From: CALCNS01 sp964425745
GTDB lineage: Bacteria > Bacillota > JAAYKD01
DNA length: 64,000 bases
NCBI GenBank assembly: GCA_964425745.1
Contig: CAYRNW010000001.1
Coordinates: 186,001 to 250,000 of the forward strand
Reading direction: 5' to 3'
The notes under the pieces were generated by a model, which was not told the DNA's origin, did not search any database, and saw only the letters and a program-made list of their open reading frames with translations. Positions 25,725 through 32,705 of the stretch are shown in pieces (position 1 is the first letter of the stretch; the number at the start of each line of letters is the position of its first letter). Both the position numbers and the translations under genes were made by a program.

Positions 25725-26294
25725 TTATTGATTTGTATTCCTTAGAACCAATAGTAAACTATGATACATAAATTGTTTTCCTCCATTTGGCATAATCTCT
25801 TCATGCCGAAGTGCCAAATGACGTTTGTACAATTCGCTCAAACGATTACTGGCGGTATTGATTGCTAACTGAAAATAATCTGCAATGTCTCGTGCGGTAA
25901 CTTTCTCTTTCTGATTTAGTAAAGTCAAAGTACTAAACAAGGGTTCTTTCAATTCACCTAGAATCACCCAATTTGATTCGATTTGGCGCAAGAGAGTTAA
26001 GTTCCTTTGCAGTAGAGCTGCAGATATGTTTTCCGCTTGGTCATCGGTACAATTTGTAATTAAGATTCCTTTGGGACCATAGAGTTCTGCATTCACTTCC
26101 GCAGTTAATTTTGCGATACACTCATCTGCCCAAGAATAATCTAAAACCTGAACATCTGAGAAATCTAAAAGAAGAATACTCCAATCATCCTCTGCCTGAA
26201 GCCTAATATTGATCATTTCTTTGACTTGCTTGCCACGGTTTCGAGTCACCAACAAAGGATGAAAGGAGTTCATAGGTATCTTTAGAGTTTTCAT
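25725..26294 (-). CDS. STAS-like (DUF4325-type) protein with C-terminal winged helix, likely regulator
   Basis: Residues 1-105 resemble a STAS-like domain: LLLDFSDVQVLDYSWADECIAKL is typical of the DUF4325 group. Residues 125-185 look like a winged helix (TARDIADYFQLAINTASNRLSELYKRHLALR...MPNGGKQFMYHSLL). The combination suggests a DNA-binding regulator with a small switch domain. I chose the ATG at 26294 (189 residues) because GAGGTG stands 6 bases before it; upstream ATGs lack such a site. It stands alone between dut and recA, and a palindrome overlaps its predicted transcription start. Confidence 0.72.
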   Translation of the reverse strand: MKTLKIPMNSFHPLLVTRNRGKQVKEMINIRLQAEDDWSILLLDFSDVQVLDYSWADECIAKLTAEVNAELYGPKGILITNCTDDQAENISAALLQRNLTLLRQIESNWVILGELKEPLFSTLTLLNQKEKVTARDIADYFQLAINTASNRLSELYKRHLALRHEEIMPNGGKQFMYHSLLLVLRNTNQ

Positions 26295-26309
26295 TGTATC
26301 ACCTCGTTT

Positions 26310-26335
26310 CGTGTTCATTGTATTCATTGAACACG
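26310..26335. promoter_or_regulatory. Perfect palindrome over the transcription start of the STAS-like regulator gene
   Basis: CGTGTTCA (26310-26317) and TGAACACG (26328-26335) form a perfect 8-bp inverted repeat with a 10-base spacer. The spacer carries CATTGTAT repeats, also seen at 26292. It lies between the -10 element and the ribosome binding site, an ideal place for an autoregulatory operator. Confidence 0.6.
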
Positions 26336-26338
26336 ATT

Positions 26339-26367
26339 ATCATACTACTTCTTAATCTTAAAAGCAA
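26339..26367 (-). promoter_or_regulatory. Promoter of the STAS-like regulator (and possibly recA-recX)
   Basis: On the minus strand TTGCTT (26367-26362), a 17-base spacer and TATGAT (26344-26339) give a good sigma-A promoter. The start would fall at about 26332, inside the palindrome at 26310-26335. Confidence 0.75.
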
Positions 26368-26404
26368 GAGCATGAAGTGATTATACCAAATAATATATAT
26401 TTCT

Positions 26405-26456
26405 TTAATATAATACAGCGGTAGAGGGAGACTCCTCTATCGCTGTATTATATTAA
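26405..26456. terminator. Long AT-rich hairpin overlapping the dut stop codon
   Basis: TTAATATAATACAGCG (26405-26420) pairs perfectly over 16 bp with 26441-26456, with an inner TAGAGG/CCTCTA stem. The 3' end of dut, including its TAA, lies within one arm. It is not followed by a clean U-tract on the minus strand, so it may act as a stability hairpin as well as a terminator. Confidence 0.65.
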
Positions 26457-26905
26457 AAATTTTTAGGGTCTGTCGATCCAAATCCACCAATTCTCATTTC
26501 AGAGGTGTTTTCTTCACAAGTAAGTAGATAATGGGTAAATACCCCTTGAGCCACTTCTTCACCAACTTCGATGATAGCATCCTTGGTTCCTATATTCGTA
26601 ACTGCGAGCATAATATGCCCCTCATTTGAAGGATTATTAAAATAATCCGCATCAATTACACCAACTCCATTGGTCAGAATGAGGTTCTTCTTGATCGCTT
26701 TACTACTACGGATGAAAAGCAATAGAACCTCGTCGGGTTCCATGTAAGCCTTCAAACCCGTAGCTAATAACGTTGTTTCACCCGCAGCGATAATTTTATG
26801 CTCAACTGAAGCAATATCATAACCGGCACTACTCCATGTCTTTCTTTTGGGTAGCTCTGATGACCTATTCTCATATTCTCTAATCCAAGCAAATCCTCGT
26901 GGCAT
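26453..26905 (-). CDS. dut: dUTP diphosphatase (trimeric dUTPase fold)
   Basis: The enzyme hydrolyses dUTP to dUMP + PPi, keeping uracil out of DNA. The 150-residue protein shows the five motifs: AGYDIAS (I), FIRSSKAIKKN (II), GVGVIDADYFNN (III), GEEVAQGVF (IV) and RIGGFGSTD (V, glycine-rich tail). Details such as NPSNEG after motif III and the missing RG in motif V resemble Gram-positive and phage-like forms. It has its own ribosome binding site (GGGAGGTGAAGAT). It stands between pnp and the STAS-like regulator, closed on both sides by hairpins. Confidence 0.88.
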   Translation of the reverse strand: MPRGFAWIREYENRSSELPKRKTWSSAGYDIASVEHKIIAAGETTLLATGLKAYMEPDEVLLLFIRSSKAIKKNLILTNGVGVIDADYFNNPSNEGHIMLAVTNIGTKDAIIEVGEEVAQGVFTHYLLTCEENTSEMRIGGFGSTDPKNF

Positions 26906-26929
26906 ATCTTCACCTCCCTGACCTTTTTT

Positions 26930-26960
26930 TATAAAAAGGGACTGTCAATTTGACAGTCCC
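26930..26960 (-). terminator. Terminator after pnp
   Basis: GGGACTGTCA (26938-26947) pairs perfectly with TGACAGTCCC (26951-26960). On the minus strand TTTTTATAAAA follows. It lies directly after the pnp stop. Confidence 0.9.
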
Positions 26961-26967
26961 CGAAAGA

Positions 26968-29061
26968 TTATTTGGCAAGATCGTCTTTTATGACTTCTTT
27001 ACGCGACAGATTGATTCTTCCCTGTTTATCAATTTCAGTGACTTTGACTAGAATTTCGTCTCCTACTGAAACCACATCTTCCGGTAGATTCACTCTTTCC
27101 ATCGCTAACTGAGACACATGGACTAAGCCTTCTTTACCCGGTAAAACCTCAACGAAAGCGCCATATTTCTCAACTCTGGTTACTTTTCCAAGATAAACCG
27201 TACCAACTTCAACTTCTTTGGTGATTCCTTCGATAATGTGAAGAGCTTTTAAGCCCATTTCGTATTGTAATCCCGGAACTGATATGAAAATTCTGCCATC
27301 TTGTTCCACATCGATTTTGACACCGGTCTCTGCAATGATTTTTTGGATGACCTTACCTCCAGGTCCAATGACATCACGAATCTTGTCGACATCGATTTTG
27401 GTAGAGATGATACGCGGTGCATAAGGAGACATTTCTTTTCGAGCTTCCGGCAAAACTTCTGTCATTTTATTGAGAATGAACAAACGGCCTTCTTTCGCTT
27501 GAGCCAAAGCTCGTTTCATGATGTCCATGTCCAAGCCAGAAATTTTAATATCCATTTGTAGTGCATTGATACCATTTGCAGTACCGGCTACTTTAAAGTC
27601 CATATCTCCTAAGTGATCTTCCATGCCCTGAATATCGGTCAAAATGGCGATACGGTCGCCTTCTTTAATCAGTCCCATTGCAATCCCTGCTACAGGGGCT
27701 TTAATCGGGACACCGGCATCCATAAGAGCTAAGGTTGACCCGCATACGCTAGCCATTGAACTTGACCCATTGGATTCTAAGACTTCTGAAACCAAGCGCA
27801 AGGTGTAAGGGAATGTTTCTTCATCGGGTAACATCGGTTCCAAAGCTCGTTCCGCCAGGGCGCCATGACCAATATCTCGACGACTCGGACCACGCATCGG
27901 ACGAGTTTCACCCACACTGTAAGGTGGGAAGTTATAATGATGCATGTAGCGTTTGGTATCTTCCTCGGTCAACCCATCTAAGGTTTGCACATCGCCTAAA
28001 GCGCCTAATGTTGCAATCGTAAGAACTTGAGTTTGACCGCGAGTGAATAAACCGCTTCCGTGAGTCCGCGTCAAAACACCCGCTTCAACAGAAATTGGGC
28101 GAATCTCGGTAGCCGATCGACCATCGGGACGAATCCCGGATAAAATCATTTCTCTAACAACGACTTTTAGCACTTCGTGGAGTGCTTCGTCGATTTCTTT
28201 TTCATTTTCAGGATAATTGACCAATAACTTTGCTTTAACTTCTGCGTTAACAGCCGAAATCGCTTCTTCTCTGGCCAACTTTTCTTCAGAGGAAGCCGCC
28301 TTCAACATAGGCTCCAAAGCGAGCGCTTTTGCTTCGTTCGCAATTTGCTCAGGAACCCGGAATAAGGCAGCTTGCATTGGTTCTTTTTTTGCTAGAGCAA
28401 TCAATTCTTCTTCCATTGCAATAATTTCACGTATTGCTTCGTGTCCGAGAGCTAATGCATCAAGCATCACTTCTTCGGAAACTTCTTTGGCTCCTGCTTC
28501 TACCATGTTAATAGCTTCTTTAGTAGCAGCTACCTGTAGATGTAAAATGCTGTCTTTTGCTTGATCTCTAGTGGGGTTGAGAAGCAATTCTTGACCATTG
28601 TAGCCAACTAGGACACTGGCGATTGGTCCCATAAATGGAATTCCGGAAATACAAAGCGCAGTGGAAGCGCCAATGATAGCGGCCACTTCAGGCGGATTGT
28701 CTTGCTCAACGCTCAAAACCGTAACAACAATTTGAACATCATTGCGAAATCCATCGGGAAATAATGGTCTAAGGGCTCGGTCGGTAACACGAGCAGACAG
28801 AGTCGCTTTCTCAGAAGCTCTGCCTTCTCTTCTTGCCCAAGATCCCGGTATTCTACCAACGGCATATAGACGCTCTTCGTAGTCTACAGTTAAGGGGAAA
28901 AAATCAATTCCCGCTCTCGGTGCTTTAGAAGCACAGGCAGTTACTAAAACTACGGTATCTCCATAGGATACCAAAACGGCACCATTTGCTTGCTTGGCGA
29001 GTCTGCCAGTTTCGATTTTTAGGGTTCTGCCAGCGATTTCTCGCTTTACTTGATGAATCAT
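26968..29061 (-). CDS. pnp: Polyribonucleotide nucleotidyltransferase (PNPase)
   Basis: PNPase is a 3'-5' phosphorolytic exoribonuclease. The 697-residue sequence carries two RNase PH-like domains, with FTRGQTQVLT and PFPDGFRND-type segments and the active-site DIQGMEDHLGDMDFKVAG. A helical linker, a KH domain (RDVIGPGGKVIQKI) and a C-terminal S1 domain (GTVYLGKVTRVEKYGAFVE) complete it. It lies 140 bases after rpsO behind a terminator, the normal Firmicute arrangement. Confidence 0.97.
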   Translation of the reverse strand: MIHQVKREIAGRTLKIETGRLAKQANGAVLVSYGDTVVLVTACASKAPRAGIDFFPLTVDYEERLYAVGRIPGSWARREGRASEKATLSARVTDRALRPLFPDGFRNDVQIVVTVLSVEQDNPPEVAAIIGASTALCISGIPFMGPIASVLVGYNGQELLLNPTRDQAKDSILHLQVAATKEAINMVEAGAKEVSEEVMLDALALGHEAIREIIAMEEELIALAKKEPMQAALFRVPEQIANEAKALALEPMLKAASSEEKLAREEAISAVNAEVKAKLLVNYPENEKEIDEALHEVLKVVVREMILSGIRPDGRSATEIRPISVEAGVLTRTHGSGLFTRGQTQVLTIATLGALGDVQTLDGLTEEDTKRYMHHYNFPPYSVGETRPMRGPSRRDIGHGALAERALEPMLPDEETFPYTLRLVSEVLESNGSSSMASVCGSTLALMDAGVPIKAPVAGIAMGLIKEGDRIAILTDIQGMEDHLGDMDFKVAGTANGINALQMDIKISGLDMDIMKRALAQAKEGRLFILNKMTEVLPEARKEMSPYAPRIISTKIDVDKIRDVIGPGGKVIQKIIAETGVKIDVEQDGRIFISVPGLQYEMGLKALHIIEGITKEVEVGTVYLGKVTRVEKYGAFVEVLPGKEGLVHVSQLAMERVNLPEDVVSVGDEILVKVTEIDKQGRINLSRKEVIKDDLAK

Positions 29062-29162
29062 ACATACCTCCTGATGATTGTCTTTTTATTATTTTTTTCA
29101 ACTATACTAAGTTCTATTTTCAAGTTTGTAATTCCTTCTCGGCTTGAAAAGGAGATGAAAGC

Positions 29163-29197
29163 TAAAAAAGATTGCGCCATGAATATGACGCAATCTT
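29163..29197 (-). terminator. Terminator after rpsO
   Basis: AAGATTGCG (29168-29176) pairs with CGCAATCTT (29189-29197), with an inner CAT/ATG. On the minus strand a T-run follows. It lies 5 bases after the rpsO stop. Partial read-through would feed pnp. Confidence 0.88.
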
Positions 29198-29202
29198 CAA
29201 CA

Positions 29203-29469
29203 TTAACGGCGAATATTCAATTGAGCAATGACGGTGCGGTATCGTTCGATATCGATCTTTTTCAGATAGTCTAAAAGTCCACGGCGTTGACCAATCATAA
29301 GGAACAGTCCACGGCGAGAATGATGATCTTTCTTGTGAATCTTCAAATGCTCGGTTAGTTGACTGATTCTTTCGGTCAAAATCGCAATTTGTACTTCTGG
29401 AGATCCTGTATCTCCTTCGTGCATTTGGTACTTCTGGATAAGTTCGGTCTTCAATTCTTTTGTAATCAT
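29203..29469 (-). CDS. rpsO: 30S ribosomal protein S15
   Basis: S15 is an 88-residue primary binder of 16S rRNA. The start MITKELKTELIQKYQ, the GDTGSPEVQIAILTERI segment and HKKDHHSRRGLFLMIGQRRGLLDYLKK are diagnostic. It has its own promoter overlapping the end of ribF, and a structured leader that may bind S15 for autoregulation. Confidence 0.98.
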   Translation of the reverse strand: MITKELKTELIQKYQMHEGDTGSPEVQIAILTERISQLTEHLKIHKKDHHSRRGLFLMIGQRRGLLDYLKKIDIERYRTVIAQLNIRR

Positions 29470-29491
29470 AATATCCTCCTTATTTCAATCA

Positions 29492-29541
29492 CCCTAGAGC
29501 CAAGTAACCGGCTGGAGGAGCCTCGGAACCTAGCCATAGGG
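29492..29541 (-). promoter_or_regulatory. Structured 5' leader of rpsO, candidate S15 autoregulatory element
   Basis: Within the roughly 80-base leader, CCCTA (29492-29496) pairs with TAGGG (29537-29541). Between them GGCT and GAGG/CCTC repeats allow alternative stems around GGCTGGAGGAGCCTCGG. S15 leaders in Bacillota are known to fold into multi-helix junctions that mimic 16S rRNA. Identity here is inferred from place and pairing. Confidence 0.5.
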
Positions 29542-29556
29542 AATACTGTAATGTTT

Positions 29557-29585
29557 ATTTTAACAGAAAAGGCTTGCGAAATCAA
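29557..29585 (-). promoter_or_regulatory. Promoter of rpsO
   Basis: On the minus strand TTGATT (29585-29580), a 17-base spacer and TAAAAT (29562-29557). The -35 overlaps the ribF stop codon, so rpsO can be expressed apart from the upstream translation operon. Confidence 0.78.
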
Positions 29586-30385
29586 GCTTTTTGCAAAGTA
29601 GTATTCGAGAGGAATCGTAAAGTAAGCCAACGATCTTGAGGAACTCGTTGTTCACAAAGCAATCGAAATACACCGGGATCGATTGAAATAAGCTCTCCTT
29701 TGTGAAATCCCCATTTTTCAGAACCCCATTCAACGCGAAACCTTCCGGTTTTAGGAATCATTAAATTGGGCCACACTTCAACCCGATAACTTCCACAGGG
29801 CTGTAAAAAGAAGCGAGCGGATACTTGGTGCTCTCTTCCCAATAGTTCATTTACCAAAGCTATGTCACCAACATTAATCGCCTGCCTGATACGTGTGCTT
29901 GAGACGGGCATACCTAAATATTCTACCACGGGCTGGACGCTTAAAAGAAGGTTTTTTTGTTGGAGAAATTCTTGCAATAACGAAACTGTACCCTGTCCTT
30001 GAAAGCCAAAACTATAATCATAGCCTACCGACAATCCTATTGCACCACAGGCGTTGATAAGAATCTCTTGCACGAAAGTTAGCGGTTCCATATGCATCAT
30101 CTCATCTGTGAAATCCACCAAAATCAAACTATCGATACCCAAGTCCTTTAAAATTGCTCCTCTTTGCAAAGGAGTGGTCAAGAGATGGTATTGTCGTTGG
30201 GGAAAGATGCGTTCCATAGGATGGGGGTCGAATAAAAACACCGCCGCTTCAGCTTCGAGCTCCCTTGCCTTTTTTACAGCGTGTTCAATAATCGGCTGAT
30301 GTCCGCGATGAACTCCGTCGAAATTACCCAGCGCTATTATTCTTTTTTCTGCCGGTAATCTCGTTAGATCATGGTATGTTTTCAT
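29582..30385 (-). CDS. FAD synthetase-type RibF lacking a recognisable riboflavin kinase domain
   Basis: Residues 1-170 are the FMN adenylyltransferase domain of RibF: LGNFDGVHRGHQ, FDPHPMERIFP, VGYDYSFGFQGQG and SSTRIRQAINVGD. The remaining 85 residues start like the normal kinase domain (LLGREHQVSARF). They lack the GxPTAN signature and the later kinase motifs, and the total of 267 residues is about 40 short. So FMN to FAD is supported, riboflavin to FMN is not. I chose ATG 30385 (GGGTGAT ribosome binding site) over one 30 bases upstream that would overlap truB. It follows truB as in most Firmicutes. Confidence 0.82.
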   Translation of the reverse strand: MKTYHDLTRLPAEKRIIALGNFDGVHRGHQPIIEHAVKKARELEAEAAVFLFDPHPMERIFPQRQYHLLTTPLQRGAILKDLGIDSLILVDFTDEMMHMEPLTFVQEILINACGAIGLSVGYDYSFGFQGQGTVSLLQEFLQQKNLLLSVQPVVEYLGMPVSSTRIRQAINVGDIALVNELLGREHQVSARFFLQPCGSYRVEVWPNLMIPKTGRFRVEWGSEKWGFHKGELISIDPGVFRLLCEQRVPQDRWLTLRFLSNTTLQKA

Positions 30386-30407
30386 TGTATCACCCATTCT
30401 AGGAATT

Positions 30408-31331
30408 TTATTCAACTTCTAATTGCAAAGGGTTTGCTAACATTTTCTTTGGCTTAATCAAGCTTCCCAGCTCAAAAAGCTCTGCGTTTCCGATTCCTAG
30501 CAACCGAGAGCCGTGAAACAATACTACTTCAGAACCTAATTTTGTATTAGGAAGGAAAATAATTCTTCCATGATTTAATTCTTGATACTGTTGTTCATCG
30601 ATATCGATTGCAGGCAATTCTAAATGATCAGGCTTAAGAGAAAATAGAATCTTGTCCTCTGTGTTCTTATGCATAGACTGTTCTATCTCTTCAAGTGTTA
30701 CACTATTTTCCTTTTTGAAGAATCCATTACTGGTACGCTCGAGTTCCATTAAAACCGCACCGCAACCGACTCTGTTTCCCAAGTCATGACAAAAGGACCG
30801 AATATAGGTGCCTTTACTACATTGAACTCTCAACTCCAAAAGCGTCTCTGTTTGAATGACTTCTGGGAGATCATTCAAAATCTCGATTTCAAAGATTTGA
30901 ATTTTCCGAGGGTTTCGCTCAACTTCTATCCCTTTTCTTGCTAGTTCATAAAGGCGAGTGCCATTTATCGAGATGGCTGAATGCATAGGAGGTATTTGCT
31001 CGGATTCGCCCTCCATAGACTGTAACATTATTTTAAAAGAATATTTGTCAATGCTGGCTTTTGGCCCAGGTTGTAGGATTCCGGTCCGATCGTACGTATC
31101 AGACTCATACCCAAATTTTAGCGTAAGCCTATACTCTTTGATTTGGTTTGTAAAATACTCAGCTAATCTTGTGGCATCGCCAAAGCACAACGGTAAAATT
31201 CCACTCGCCATGGGGTCGAGAGTTCCGGTGTGCCCAATTCGTTTCTGACCTACAATTTTTCGAAGTTTTGCAACCATATCATGAGAAGTCGGTCCTTCGG
31301 GCTTCCATAAGTTTATGATACCATGAATCAT
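30408..31331 (-). CDS. truB: tRNA pseudouridine-55 synthase TruB
   Basis: TruB makes the T-loop pseudouridine 55 in tRNAs. The 307-residue protein starts with INLWKPEGPTSHD and carries the catalytic aspartate in GHTGTLDPMASGILPL. RVQCSKGTYIRSFCHDLG is the conserved RNA-binding motif, and a PUA-like C-terminus follows. Its ATG overlaps the nrnA stop by 4 bases. Confidence 0.96.
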   Translation of the reverse strand: MIHGIINLWKPEGPTSHDMVAKLRKIVGQKRIGHTGTLDPMASGILPLCFGDATRLAEYFTNQIKEYRLTLKFGYESDTYDRTGILQPGPKASIDKYSFKIMLQSMEGESEQIPPMHSAISINGTRLYELARKGIEVERNPRKIQIFEIEILNDLPEVIQTETLLELRVQCSKGTYIRSFCHDLGNRVGCGAVLMELERTSNGFFKKENSVTLEEIEQSMHKNTEDKILFSLKPDHLELPAIDIDEQQYQELNHGRIIFLPNTKLGSEVVLFHGSRLLGIGNAELFELGSLIKPKKMLANPLQLEVE

Positions 31332-32290
31332 GCGTCATAAGCTCCCTTCCATGCGGAAAAAACTGTTTTTTTCACGTGTTCCCATGACCCACGAATTGCA
31401 AAAGCGGCAGCATCCCTGTGCCCACCGCCGGCAAATTTCTCGGCAAAATGTGACAAATCTACTTTTAGGCCCTTTTGTCGTAGAGAAACTCGCCAGCGCT
31501 CATCCGCGACCTCTTTAAATAGTAGAATGAGATGTTCTCCATGAATTTTCTGTAAATGCTCCAGAATTTCCGATGATTTCTCGTTCACTTGCAAGGCGTG
31601 AAATTCCTCTGCGGTTATCCAGGTATATAAAATATTTTTTTCTAATGAGGTGCGCTGCAAAACCGTTCCTAATAAGATCGTATCGACCAAAGTAGCATTT
31701 TGGAAATAGGATTGATCAATTTCTGAAGGATCTTGATCAAGATCGGCTGCGGTGTGCAATGTTTTCCTGGTTGTATTTGAATATCGAAAGAAATTTGTAT
31801 CGGAAGCAATCGCCATAAAGCAAAAACGGGAACTCGCGTCATTTTTCCATTCCGGAATTTCATGAAATAGTTCCGCTAACATCTCTCCTGTTGCCGCTGC
31901 ATTAGTCTGTATCCAGGCTGAAAAAACTGTCTTCTCGGCACTTCGATGATGATCGATTACCAACACTTCACGCGTAGCGAAAAATTTGTCCGGTTCCTGA
32001 ATTGTGGTTCTTTTCCCTTCTGCACAATCCAATAACACTAACAAACTTTTATTTGATGCCTTATCACTGGTAACGATGGGAAGTCCGATGAACTCCTTTT
32101 GATACGCTTTGGGTATCAATCCTTGGTCATCGATGATTTCTACTTGCTTACCACCTTTTTTTAACCAATAATACAGAGCTAAGCAACTTCCTAAGCAATC
32201 TCCATCGGGGTTTTGATGATAGATCAACGAAAACAAAGGCGACCGGGAAAAAATCCCTGCCGCCTCTTTTGCACTTAATCGGTTGTTCAT
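31328..32290 (-). CDS. nrnA: DHH-family oligoribonuclease/pAp phosphatase NrnA
   Basis: NrnA degrades short RNA oligonucleotides (nanoRNA, pGpG) and dephosphorylates pAp. The 320-residue protein has the DHH motifs QNPDGDCLGS, LLVLLDCAE and VIDHHRSAE, plus the C-terminal DHHA1 motif FAGGGHRDAAAF. I used the ATG at 32290; a GTG at 32299 overlaps the GAGGTGG ribosome binding site. It lies between rbfA and truB, as in many Clostridia. Confidence 0.93.
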   Translation of the reverse strand: MNNRLSAKEAAGIFSRSPLFSLIYHQNPDGDCLGSCLALYYWLKKGGKQVEIIDDQGLIPKAYQKEFIGLPIVTSDKASNKSLLVLLDCAEGKRTTIQEPDKFFATREVLVIDHHRSAEKTVFSAWIQTNAAATGEMLAELFHEIPEWKNDASSRFCFMAIASDTNFFRYSNTTRKTLHTAADLDQDPSEIDQSYFQNATLVDTILLGTVLQRTSLEKNILYTWITAEEFHALQVNEKSSEILEHLQKIHGEHLILLFKEVADERWRVSLRQKGLKVDLSHFAEKFAGGGHRDAAAFAIRGSWEHVKKTVFSAWKGAYDA

Positions 32291-32322
32291 AGGAACCACC
32301 TCACAAAATGTACTGGTCTCAT

Positions 32323-32676
32323 TTAAGACTGTTTTTCCTTGGTATTGACCTTGGACATTAGGTCGATGAGTTCAGAACCTCGTGCAATCGACTCGTCTGC
32401 AATCAGAACAACATCGGGCGTATATCGAAGACTGATTGCTTTGCCAATACTTGATCGGATTAACCCTTTTGCACTCTCTAATCCTGCTAAGGAGGCCTTT
32501 TTTTCTGCCTCACTACCCATTGCGCTGATAAAGATTTTTACAGTCCTTAAATCACCGCTGACCTCAACATCAGATATACTAACGAACCCAATGCGAGGAT
32601 CTCTCAACTCAGTCAGTAACAATTCGCCTACTACTTCTTTGATCATCTGAGCGATTCGTAAAGCTCTCTGTTTCAT
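32323..32676 (-). CDS. rbfA: Ribosome-binding factor A
   Basis: This 117-residue KH-fold protein matures the 5' end of 16S rRNA in 30S particles. The segments RIAQMIKEVVGELLLTELRDPRIGFVSISDVEVSGDL, split over the start and middle, are typical, as is TPDVVLIADESI near the end. It lies 29 bases after infB. The small gene ylxP, often found between infB and rbfA, is absent. Confidence 0.95.
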   Translation of the reverse strand: MKQRALRIAQMIKEVVGELLLTELRDPRIGFVSISDVEVSGDLRTVKIFISAMGSEAEKKASLAGLESAKGLIRSSIGKAISLRYTPDVVLIADESIARGSELIDLMSKVNTKEKQS

Positions 32677-32705
32677 AGATTTCCTCCTCGGCCTCTCAAT
32701 AAGAC

